DNA of 64,000 bases from Curtobacterium sp. 9128. Lineage in GTDB: Bacteria; Actinomycetota; Actinomycetes; Actinomycetales; Microbacteriaceae. A program made the translations under genes and the position numbers. The DNA lies in assembly GCF_900086645.1 (NCBI RefSeq), contig NZ_LT576451.1, positions 1,054,001-1,118,000 on the forward strand. Reading direction: 5' to 3'. The notes beneath the pieces are model-generated. The model searched no databases. It saw nothing but the letters and a program-made list of their open reading frames with translations, and had not been told where the DNA came from. Below, piece after piece: positions 26,305 through 33,725 of the stretch; the first letter of the stretch is position 1; each line of letters opens with the position of its first letter.

Positions 26305-28221
26305 TCAGCGGGTGTTCGCCGACACGGTGAACAGGGGTGTCGTGTAGCTGGCCCCGTTGATCGTGATGTGCAGCTTGAACTTGAAGTCGCGCTGACCAGC
26401 GGACACGATCCGGTCGAAGGACCACGCGCCGTCGTCACCGATCTCGAAGCGGCCCGGCACGATGGAGTTCCCAGACGCGTTGAGCACCTCGAACGTGGCG
26501 CCCTTCGGGCCGGTGCCCGTGAAGGTGTTGACCTCACCGGGACGGACCGTGCGGGTGTCGAGTGTCACGGGTGCGAAGCCCTCGTTCGCGGGGAGCACGA
26601 ACAGCTCCGACGTCTCGGTGATGCCGTCCTTGGTCTGCCGGATCTTGAAGCGGAACTCACGGGCATCGGCGGAGATCACCCGGTCGAAGGTCCAGTTGCC
26701 GTCGGGGTCGACCCGCAGCGTGCCCGGCACGACCGGGGTGTCCGACACGTTGAGCACCTCGTACGAGGCATCCGGCTCGCCCTTGCCGGTGAACGTGTTC
26801 GTCACGCCGGGCGTGACGGTGTCCGGCTGCTCCAGGGTGATGGGCGCGAGCTTGCTCGTCGAGCCGGGGTTGACCGTCACCTCGGCGATGGTGGTGTTCG
26901 CGCCCTTCGAGTACTGCACGACGCGGAGCACGTGCTCCGAGCGGTCGAGGGCGTCGGTGTCGACGGTCCATCGTCCGTTCGGGAGCACCCCGTCCTGGCT
27001 CCGGCCGACCACCGCGTCACCGTTGCTCGTGTCGCGCACCTCGATGCGCGAGTTCGCCTCGCCGCGACCCTCCATGCGCAGCGACCCGCCGGGCTGGACG
27101 GACCCGTCCGCGGGCGTGGTCACCGTCACCGCGGCGCCGTAGTCGACCCCCTTGGTGACGTCGTGCACCGAGTCACGGAGTTCGTTGAGGAACTGGGCTG
27201 CGGTCACGGCGTAGGAGCCGCCGGCATCGGGCGCGGGGATCGTCGTCTCCCACGCGCCGGTGACGGCGTTCGCTCGGACGGTCGACCCGATCTGACGGTC
27301 GTCCGGCCCGAACAGGCGCACCTCGGCGCCCGGCTGGGCCCGGCCGGATGCGCGTACCGGCGCGTCGATGGACGGCGGGAAGGTGGCGTCGAACGTCAGC
27401 GCCGCGGCCACGAGGTCCGCGGTGACCATCGTGTCCCCGGTCTTCTGCGTTCCCTCGTACTGTTCGAGCGTGATGCGGTTCGTGCCGAACACCAGCGACC
27501 CCACCGAGGTCGACCAGGTCCCTCGCTCTCCGACGCGCACCGGGGTGGTGCCGTTCACCAGGACGGTGGCGCCGGGGGTACCCGTCCCGGAGATCTGAGC
27601 CACTCGTGCGAGGACGTCGATGCCGTCGACGCGGGCGGTGAACCCGGTCACGAACTCGTCGATCGTCGGGACGCGGTCGGCCACCGTCCGGGACTGGAGT
27701 CGCATCACGTCGTCCTTGTTGAACAGCCCGAGGTAGCCGTCGTTGTACGTCGACTTGATGCCGGTGCCGATCGGGTTGTTCGATCCCGTGTTGGCCGCCT
27801 GTGTGAAGAGCTGTGCCGGGTCGCCGGCGACACAGTCCTCGAGCGTGACCGGGGACGAGTTGGTGACGGACCGGCTCTCGGCGGTCAGGCAGAGTCCGGG
27901 ATCGGACTGGGGACGGACGGTCGACGTCGATCCGGCCGCGGGGACGAACCAGCTGGCTGCGGCAGCCCGTGCCTGGGCCAGGGTCGCGGCACGGTTCGCG
28001 GGGACCGGCTGACCGGCGCGTCCCGCTGACGGTGCACTGAAGGCGAGCGCCCCTTCGAACGACGACGTCTCCGTCACGAGCGGGCCGACGACCTGGGCGT
28101 CGTCGAGGGTCGATGCTGCCCAGGCGTTGGTGCTGGTGAGGCTCGCGGTCACCGTGGTGAGTACGAGCACGCTCGCACCGAGGGTCCGTTTCGTCCGGCC
28201 CGTGCATTGCGACTTCGGCAT
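26305..28221 (-). CDS. Large secreted modular protein: trefoil-like lobe, Ig-like repeats, two terminal modules
   Basis: 638 residues. Signal peptide ends near AWA (residue 35). Residues about 100-150 (GLCLTAESRSVTN, SPVTLEDCVAGDPAQLF) resemble one lobe of a ricin-type beta-trefoil lectin, tentatively. Several Ig-like segments follow (GTGTPGATVLVNGTT, GTWSTSVGSLVFG). The last about 170 residues are two tandem copies of the module that ends the proteins at 4241 and 24774 (NTFTGKGEPDASYEVL and NTFTGTGPKGATFEVL; TETSELFVLPAN and YTTPLFTVSANTR). An adhesive or carbohydrate-binding matrix role fits but is inferred. Start ATG 28221 is set by the signal peptide; its leader faces the beta-helix gene. 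Confidence 0.78.
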   Translation of the reverse strand: MPKSQCTGRTKRTLGASVLVLTTVTASLTSTNAWAASTLDDAQVVGPLVTETSSFEGALAFSAPSAGRAGQPVPANRAATLAQARAAAASWFVPAAGSTSTVRPQSDPGLCLTAESRSVTNSSPVTLEDCVAGDPAQLFTQAANTGSNNPIGTGIKSTYNDGYLGLFNKDDVMRLQSRTVADRVPTIDEFVTGFTARVDGIDVLARVAQISGTGTPGATVLVNGTTPVRVGERGTWSTSVGSLVFGTNRITLEQYEGTQKTGDTMVTADLVAAALTFDATFPPSIDAPVRASGRAQPGAEVRLFGPDDRQIGSTVRANAVTGAWETTIPAPDAGGSYAVTAAQFLNELRDSVHDVTKGVDYGAAVTVTTPADGSVQPGGSLRMEGRGEANSRIEVRDTSNGDAVVGRSQDGVLPNGRWTVDTDALDRSEHVLRVVQYSKGANTTIAEVTVNPGSTSKLAPITLEQPDTVTPGVTNTFTGKGEPDASYEVLNVSDTPVVPGTLRVDPDGNWTFDRVISADAREFRFKIRQTKDGITETSELFVLPANEGFAPVTLDTRTVRPGEVNTFTGTGPKGATFEVLNASGNSIVPGRFEIGDDGAWSFDRIVSAGQRDFKFKLHITINGASYTTPLFTVSANTR

Positions 28222-28398
28222 TGCTGCCCTTTCTGTCGAATTGAGGAGTGACACGGAAGATATCAGATACAGGTGACGTCGTGGGTACAAAATACGACAT
28301 TCACAAATGCGCTTATTCCCGCAATATCGCCCATTTGTGTATGCCCTTCCCCGGGCTGTGTGCGCGAGTATTCTGATATCCGAGGAAAGAGGGTCGCG
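28222..28398. promoter_or_regulatory. AT-rich divergent promoter region with mirrored TCTGATATC motif
   Basis: 177 nt between two divergent exported-protein genes, clearly AT-richer than the rest (for example GGGTACAAAATACGACATTC). GATATCAGATAC (28259-28270) and GTATTCTGATATC (28368-28380) are near-mirror copies, 38 nt and 18 nt upstream of the two starts. They may be a shared operator or paired -10 regions. A GAGGAAAGAGGG ribosome site serves the plus-strand gene. Confidence 0.5.
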
Positions 28399-29745
28399 AT
28401 GGATGGACCACAGCCCCCGACGCGTCGTTCCGTCGTCATCGGCGCCGCCGCCGGTGTCGTCGGTGTCGTCGCTGCCGTGGTGGTCGCGACGTGGGGCCGC
28501 GGTGGGAGTGCGGACGGGGAGACGGGTGCTCCGGATGCGCTGCAGGCCTCGCTCGACGCGCTCCCGGTCGGCGGGACGCTGACCATCAGCGAGCCGGTCG
28601 AACGATCGACGTCGCTGACGGTCGTGCACGCTGTCACGATCCGGTTCACCGGCGCGGGGGCGATCCGGATGACCGCGGACCAGGACGCCGTCGTCGTGCG
28701 TGCGTCCGACGTCCGGATCGTCGCACCGGAGATCACCGGGGTCGGGGCTCCCAGCGGCGGCCGGTCGAACGCGATCACCGTGCGCGGCAAGCGATCGACG
28801 CCCCTGTCCGACGTCCGGATCTCGGGCGGACACCTGCGCGACGTCCCGCGCGACGGCGTCCACGTGGAGTACGCGGACCGCGTCGTCGTCGAGCGCGTGT
28901 CCGTCGCCAGGGTGGGGTACGCGGGGGTGCTCCTGCTCGGTGTGACGGACTCCGTGGTACAGGACAGCGTGGTCTCGGACGTCCGACAGCGTGCGGACGA
29001 GGTGAACTCCTACGGCATCACGGTGACCAGGGACGCCACGGCCGGCACCGCGGTCACCCGGCGGTCGTCGGGCGTCCGGGTGCTGCGCAACCGCGTCAGC
29101 GGCGTCCCGGCGTGGGAGGGGATCGACACCCACGCGGGTGACCGGATCGAGATCCGGGACAACGTCGTCAGCGGATGCCGGGTCGGGATCGCGGCGGTCC
29201 CGAGCAAGTCGGCGACCGACCGTGGCACCACGGACGTCGCACCGACCGGCCTCGTGATCGCCGGCAACCGCGTCACCCGGACCGGTGCCCTGGCTGCCGG
29301 GTCGGGGATCGTCGTCAGTGGGGCAGGTACCACGGTCGGGTCGACTGCACCGCGGGCAACGGGGTCCGTCACGGGCAACACCGTCACCGGGGCCGGCGGC
29401 ACCGACGCGGGCGGGATCCTGGTGAAGCTGACGCGCGGGCTCACCGTCGCGGACAACACCATCGTGTCGAGCGTCGACGACGCGATCGCGGTCGAGCACT
29501 CGAACGCCGCCCTCACGGTGCGCGGGAACCGGATCACCGGTGTCTCCGGCGACGCGGTCGCCATCGACGTCCGGTCCGCCGCGAACGACGGCAGGATCAC
29601 GGGCAACCGGGTGGACCGGACGGAGCCACGAGTGCGCGTCGGGTTGCGGTTCGGCGATCGGAGCAACCGCTTCGTGGTCAGCGGGAACACGTTCAGCGGG
29701 GCGACCGTCCACGAGTCGGACGGGGATGCCCACATCACACGATGA
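28399..29745 (+). CDS. TAT-exported right-handed beta-helix protein (paralogue)
   Basis: 448 residues. Twin-arginine signal PTRRSVVIGAAAGVVGVVAAV at residues 7-27, then beta-helix rungs throughout (VHVEYADRVVVERVSVARVG, GIDTHAGDRIEIRDNVVSG, TGSVTGNTVTGAGGTDAGGI). About the same length and rung pattern as the protein at 17451-18851, so the two are paralogues at opposite ends of the exopolysaccharide locus. It probably acts outside the cell on a polysaccharide, but no catalytic residues can be assigned. Start ATG 28399 is chosen from the signal peptide and ribosome site. Its stop overlaps the methyltransferase start (ATGA). Confidence 0.8.
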   Translation: MDGPQPPTRRSVVIGAAAGVVGVVAAVVVATWGRGGSADGETGAPDALQASLDALPVGGTLTISEPVERSTSLTVVHAVTIRFTGAGAIRMTADQDAVVVRASDVRIVAPEITGVGAPSGGRSNAITVRGKRSTPLSDVRISGGHLRDVPRDGVHVEYADRVVVERVSVARVGYAGVLLLGVTDSVVQDSVVSDVRQRADEVNSYGITVTRDATAGTAVTRRSSGVRVLRNRVSGVPAWEGIDTHAGDRIEIRDNVVSGCRVGIAAVPSKSATDRGTTDVAPTGLVIAGNRVTRTGALAAGSGIVVSGAGTTVGSTAPRATGSVTGNTVTGAGGTDAGGILVKLTRGLTVADNTIVSSVDDAIAVEHSNAALTVRGNRITGVSGDAVAIDVRSAANDGRITGNRVDRTEPRVRVGLRFGDRSNRFVVSGNTFSGATVHESDGDAHITR

Positions 29746-30938
29746 CCGGTTCCGCGCCCGTCGAGAGCCCGACCGACTACGCTGCACCGGTGCCCGCGTT
29801 CGACTTCGCCGACCTCTTCCGACGGACGCCCGACGACGACGGGCCCGACCTGCTCGCGATCGACGGCACCGACCGCTTCATCCTCGACGAGGCGCCGCAC
29901 GTGCACGGCGACGCGCTGCGGCAGCCAGGAGCGGTCGCGATCGTGGACGACCAGCGCGGCGTCCTCACGATCGGCGTGATCGCGGTCCACGGGGCCACGA
30001 ACGTCCGCGTCGTGCAGGACTCGCTCGTGTCGCAGCGTGCCCTGCAGGCGAACGCCGGCACGTTCGGGCACCGGGGGTTCCACCACCCGGACTCCCTCGA
30101 GGACGCGTTCCGGGACGCCCGGCTCGTGCTGCTCCGCCTGACGAAGTCCCTGGACCGCCTCGACGAGATCGCCAGGGCCGTCGCACGCTTCGCCGCACCG
30201 GACGTCGTGCTGCTCTGCGGCGGCCGGACGAAGTTCATGACCCTGTCGCAGAACGACGTCCTCCGACGGTCCTTCGGCGAGGTCGTGGCGTCCCGCGGGC
30301 GTGCGAAGTCGCGGCTGCTCGTCGCCCAGGACCCCCTGACCGCCGCCGCGAACCGTGCGGCCATCACGGCGCCCTGGCCGCGCGTGGTGCACAACGACGA
30401 ACTCGGGATGTCCATCGCCGCGCACGGCGGGGTCTTCGCCCGTTCCTCCCTGGACATGGGCACCCGGGTGCTCCTCGACGCGATGGACGACGCCGTGCCG
30501 ACCGCCAGGGTCGCCGTCGACCTCGGCTGCGGGAACGGCGTCATCGCGACGGCGATCGCGCGGCGACGGCCGGGGATCCGCGTCGTCGCGACCGACGTCT
30601 CGCACGCGGCGGTCGCGAGCACCCGCGCGACCGCCGACCGCAACGGCGTCGGCGACCGCGTCACCACCGTCCGGAGCGACGCCGGCGACGAGCTCGACGA
30701 GGGGTCCGCCCAGCTGGTCCTCTGCAACCCGCCGTTCCACGCGGACACCACCGTGAGCACGGACGCGGCCGAGGCGATGTTCCGGAACGCGGCCACGATC
30801 CTCCAGTCCGGCGGCGAACTGTGGTGTGTCTGGAACTCGCACCTGCGGTACCGGCCGGTGCTGGAGAAGGTCGTCGGACCGACCCGTCAGGTCGTCCGCA
30901 CGGACAAGTTCACCGTCACGGCGTCCCGTCGGGTCTGA
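29742..30938 (+). CDS. Class I SAM methyltransferase, RlmG/RsmC-like
   Basis: 398 residues. The N-terminal half is a degenerate methyltransferase-like domain of the RlmG/RsmC kind; the C-terminal half has the SAM motif VAVDLGCGNGVIATAIA (from about residue 260) and the catalytic motif LCNPPFH, which marks N2-guanine rRNA methyltransferases. The likely substrate is a guanosine in 23S or 16S rRNA. ATG 29742 overlaps the beta-helix stop. GTG 29790 (VPAFDFADLF) is a possible later start, since the first 16 residues look unstructured. It has no obvious link with exopolysaccharide. Confidence 0.82.
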   Translation: MTGSAPVESPTDYAAPVPAFDFADLFRRTPDDDGPDLLAIDGTDRFILDEAPHVHGDALRQPGAVAIVDDQRGVLTIGVIAVHGATNVRVVQDSLVSQRALQANAGTFGHRGFHHPDSLEDAFRDARLVLLRLTKSLDRLDEIARAVARFAAPDVVLLCGGRTKFMTLSQNDVLRRSFGEVVASRGRAKSRLLVAQDPLTAAANRAAITAPWPRVVHNDELGMSIAAHGGVFARSSLDMGTRVLLDAMDDAVPTARVAVDLGCGNGVIATAIARRRPGIRVVATDVSHAAVASTRATADRNGVGDRVTTVRSDAGDELDEGSAQLVLCNPPFHADTTVSTDAAEAMFRNAATILQSGGELWCVWNSHLRYRPVLEKVVGPTRQVVRTDKFTVTASRRV

Positions 30939-30958
30939 CGAGCCCGCTCGCCAGCGGA

Positions 30959-31012
30959 GGTGCTCGTCCTGACGACGAGTGCACATACGGGCGCGCGTGC
31001 ACTCGTCGGGAC
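30959..31012. repeat. Hairpin repeat element, left copy (flanks DUF559 gene)
   Basis: Contains a perfect 12-bp inverted repeat CGACGAGTGCAC / GTGCACTCGTCG (30973-30984, 30997-31008, 12-nt loop), preceded by TGCTCGTCCTGACGAC. The same 16-nt lead plus hairpin occurs in opposite orientation at 32065-32120. A CAACGGG tandem (three copies, 31022-31042) follows. It may also terminate the methyltransferase transcript. Confidence 0.8.
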
Positions 31013-31064
31013 CGCGCGCAGCAACGGGCAACGGGCAACGGGCCGCGGGCGACTCGCGGGCGCG

Positions 31065-31997
31065 TCAGTGGGTCGTCGGGACCCCGGCGGCGCGGAGGGT
31101 CGCCGCCACGAACGGCACCGAGCGCAGGTCGTGCGAGGTCAGCCGACGCACGGCTCGGACCTCGGGGAGCGCGCGGATCCAGTCCTCGCGGGTCTTCTCG
31201 GCGATGACGACCTGCTCCGGGGAGCGGCCGTCGCGCGTCCGTGCATCGCGGTACTTCACGGCGCCGTCGTACTCGACGACGACGCCCTGGTCCGGGAACC
31301 AGAAGTCGACGAGGGCGCGGAGGCCATCGGGGGAGCGGAACTCGTGCTGCAGCTGCGGCCGCGGGGCTCCGCTCTCGTGGAGGACGACCCGGGCGAGCGA
31401 CTCGCCGACCGAGTCCGACCGGTGATCGGCGAAGTCGAGCGCGGCGTGCGCCCGGGCCGCGCCGCGTCGGGACCCTGGTGCCAGGGCCGCGGCGATCTCG
31501 TCGCGGGGGACCCCTCGGCGGAGCACCTGGTCGAGCACGACGACCGTGTCACGGAACGGCATCGACCGTGCCGTGGCGGCCGCCGCGCCCGCCAGGCCGA
31601 GCACCGGGACGTCCTCGGGGCCGAGGCGGACGGTCTCGAGCGCACCGGATGGCATCGGGTGCGACTCGACGAGCGGGGAGCGGCGGTCGACGCGCGCGCG
31701 ACACGGTTCGGCGACCACGACACGGGCCGGCGCGGGACCGAGCAGCCGGACACCGTGCAGGAGCAGGGCGGACTCGTGGGCGAACACCGCGCCGCCGGGC
31801 AGCCGGGGGAGGACGGCACGGACCCGTACGAGGTGCCGTGCCCGGTCATCGAGCGCGAGCCACTGCGCACGGTCGACGTACAGTCCGCGACCGATCCGCA
31901 CGAGGTCGGCGCCGGCACGGCGCTGCACGGCCCGCGCGACGGACGGCGGCGTGCGGTCGTCGACGCGCACGATCGGGCAGTCCGGGAGGGGGATCAC
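31065..31997 (-). CDS. AbiEi-like/DUF559-type protein with endonuclease-like C-terminus
   Basis: 310 residues. The N-terminal part (RAVQRRAGADLVRIGRGLYV) looks like the winged-helix start of AbiEi-type antitoxin/regulator proteins. The C-terminal part (LRALVDFWFPDQGVVVEYDG, then KTREDWIRA and a final RLTSHDL) matches the Vsr/DUF559 nuclease-like fold common in orphan actinobacterial genes. Function is not known; a toxin partner is not adjacent. Start GTG 31997 is chosen; the open frame runs upstream into the inverted hairpin element, where an ATG lies inside the palindrome. It stands alone between two inverted repeats about 1.1 kb apart. Confidence 0.7.
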   Translation of the reverse strand: MIPLPDCPIVRVDDRTPPSVARAVQRRAGADLVRIGRGLYVDRAQWLALDDRARHLVRVRAVLPRLPGGAVFAHESALLLHGVRLLGPAPARVVVAEPCRARVDRRSPLVESHPMPSGALETVRLGPEDVPVLGLAGAAAATARSMPFRDTVVVLDQVLRRGVPRDEIAAALAPGSRRGAARAHAALDFADHRSDSVGESLARVVLHESGAPRPQLQHEFRSPDGLRALVDFWFPDQGVVVEYDGAVKYRDARTRDGRSPEQVVIAEKTREDWIRALPEVRAVRRLTSHDLRSVPFVAATLRAAGVPTTH

Positions 31998-32064
31998 GCG
32001 CCCATCGTGGCGGGCGCGGGGCGAGCCTCCCGGCTTGTCCACAGGCGTCCGGCGGACTTGCGCG

Positions 32065-32120
32065 TGGAAACGACAAGTGCGCATGCGGGCGCATGCGCAC
32101 TTGTCGTCAGGACGAGCAGC
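32065..32120. repeat. Hairpin repeat element, right copy (inverted)
   Basis: Perfect 17-bp inverted repeat ACGACAAGTGCGCATGC against its complement (32070-32086, 32091-32107) with a 4-nt loop. The adjacent GTCAGGACGAGCA is the reverse complement of the lead of the left copy, so the two elements face each other around the DUF559 gene. Confidence 0.85.
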
Positions 32121-32121
32121 T

Positions 32122-32175
32122 ACCGAGCCCGCCCACAGGACCGAGCCCGCCCACAGGACCGAACCCGCCCACAGG
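32122..32175. repeat. 18-nt intergenic tandem repeat
   Basis: Three units of ACCGAGCCCGCCCACAGG (one base differs in the third), with a partial fourth running into the end of the aldo/keto reductase region. Same unit length as the coding repeats at 18908 and 22078, different sequence. Confidence 0.9.
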
Positions 32176-32193
32176 ACCGGGCCCGGCCCCCCA

Positions 32194-33024
32194 CTACTCC
32201 GGGATGTAGGCGAACGTGTCGGGGTCCGGCCCCGTGCGGTGGCCCTTGTCGAGCGTCGTGATGTCGGTCATGTCCTCGTCGGACAGCTCGAAGTCGAAGA
32301 TCGCGAAGTTCTCCTCGACGCGGGCACGGGTGACCGACTTCGGGAAGACGATGTCGCCGCGCTGGATGTGCCAGCGGAGCACGACCTGCGCGGGGCTCTT
32401 GCCGACCGACTCCGCGATCCGGACGATCGTCGAGTCGTCGAGCACCAGGCCCTGGGCGATCGGGGACCATGCCTCCGTCGCGATGCCGAGTTCGCGGTTG
32501 ACCGCGCGCAGCGACTCCTGTGCCAGGTAGGGGTGCACCTCGATCTGGTTCACGGCCGGGGTGATCGTCGTCTCGGCGACGAGCTTGCGGAGGTGGTGCG
32601 CCTCGAAGTTCGAGACACCGATCGAGCGCGAGGTCCCGGCGGCGTAGAGCTCCTCGAACGTCTTCCACGTCGGCACGAAGTCGCTGACGGTCGCGAGCGG
32701 CCAGTGGATCAGGAACAGGTCGGTGTAGCCGCCGAGCAGGTCGGCCGACTTCTTGCCGTTCTCCAGGGCGAGCGCGGGGTCGTGGAAGCCGTTGTTGAGC
32801 TTCGACGTGACGAAGATCTCGGACCGGGGGATGCCCGACTCGGCGATCGCCTCGCCGACCTCTTTCTCGTTGCCGTACATCTCGGCGGTGTCGATGTGGC
32901 GGTAGCCGACCTCGAGCGCCGTCAGGGTCGCTTCCTTCGTCGACGAGGGGTCGATCTGGAACACGCCGAAGCCGAGCTGCGGGATGGTCTTGCCGTCGTT
33001 GAGTGTGATGTTCGGAACGGTCAT
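32194..33024 (-). CDS. Aldo/keto reductase (AKR5-like)
   Basis: 276-residue NADPH-dependent reductase with the TIM-barrel AKR pattern: LGFGVFQID at the start, catalytic Asp and Tyr in DTAEMYGNE, Lys in TSKLNN and His in LIHWP. The C-terminal cofactor stretch VFPKSVTRARVEENFAIFDFEL is intact. Similar enzymes reduce 2,5-diketo-gluconate and small aldehydes; the true substrate is unknown. Start ATG 33024 follows a GGGAGC ribosome site; monocistronic by appearance. Confidence 0.93.
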   Translation of the reverse strand: MTVPNITLNDGKTIPQLGFGVFQIDPSSTKEATLTALEVGYRHIDTAEMYGNEKEVGEAIAESGIPRSEIFVTSKLNNGFHDPALALENGKKSADLLGGYTDLFLIHWPLATVSDFVPTWKTFEELYAAGTSRSIGVSNFEAHHLRKLVAETTITPAVNQIEVHPYLAQESLRAVNRELGIATEAWSPIAQGLVLDDSTIVRIAESVGKSPAQVVLRWHIQRGDIVFPKSVTRARVEENFAIFDFELSDEDMTDITTLDKGHRTGPDPDTFAYIPE

Positions 33025-33076
33025 GCTCCCAGACAACCAGGGGACGCCCGAGCACCATTCCGGATTCACCCAGGTG

Positions 33077-33496
33077 CTACTCCAGCGCCGTCGTGATGTA
33101 GGCCACCAGGGCCTGCCCGTACGCGATCGCCGGGTCCGCAGCAGCGAACGACCGGTCATCGCCCCGGAGCACGACCGTCACCGTGTGCACCACACGCTCC
33201 CCGGCGGCGACCCGGGTGAGCCCGACGAACGACGGTCCGAGCAGCTCGCGCAACTGGTCCTCGCGGGGCAACCACAGCGACTCGGCCGCCGTCACCGAGT
33301 CGAGCGCCCACTCGGTCGTCCCGTTGAACCCGAGGATGGTGCCAGACGGGTGGTCGTGCCGCTCGACGGTCATCTCGGACACGGTGTACACGTCGTCGTC
33401 GACCCCGGGCTTGTCGATGACGAACCTGTCCCCGGTCTCGGGGTTCCAGCGGAGCCCGGCTGCGCGGAGGTCCTTGGCGAGTTCGACGGTGATCAC
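33077..33496 (-). CDS. Conserved hypothetical protein
   Basis: 139 residues. Recognisable only as a small actinobacterial family with the pattern LRAAGLRWNPETGDRFVIDKP, TVSEMTVERH and GFNGTTEWALDSV; relatives have been labelled 'pilus assembly protein CpaE' in databases, a label I do not trust because no CpaE ATPase motif is present. No signal peptide, no membrane segment. GTG 33496 is preferred because homologous sequence begins there, although the GGGGAGG ribosome site touches the start codon, which is odd. The gene lies just upstream of, and parallel to, the aldo/keto reductase. Confidence 0.65.
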   Translation of the reverse strand: MITVELAKDLRAAGLRWNPETGDRFVIDKPGVDDDVYTVSEMTVERHDHPSGTILGFNGTTEWALDSVTAAESLWLPREDQLRELLGPSFVGLTRVAAGERVVHTVTVVLRGDDRSFAAADPAIAYGQALVAYITTALE

Positions 33497-33725
33497 CTCC
33501 CCAACCTGCCACGGCAGCCCGTACGGATGTTCCCGAAAGCAACCCGTACTAGCATCGCGGAGCACCCTCGTGCGTGGATCACCCGACTGTTCCACGCGCG
33601 CGACGCGACGACGCCCGGACGACCGGTGCCGTGCCTCCAGGCGGTTGAACCGGCCACGGGACGGTCCGCCGGCCGGGCCCCGACCGCGGTGGGCCACGGA
33701 TCGGCCCGCCCAGAGAAGGATCCGC

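Noticed and set aside
31998-32084. Longer DUF559 protein starting in the hairpin (ATG at 32084)
   Set aside because: The start codon would lie within a perfect palindrome, and the added residues look random.
30939-32200. Insertion sequence around the DUF559 gene
   Set aside because: The terminal inverted elements are suggestive, but there is no transposase and no target-site duplication that I can identify.
33077-33496. Naming the small hypothetical protein as a pilus assembly (CpaE) protein
   Set aside because: No P-loop or receiver motif is present and no pilus genes are nearby; the label seems to be propagated annotation.
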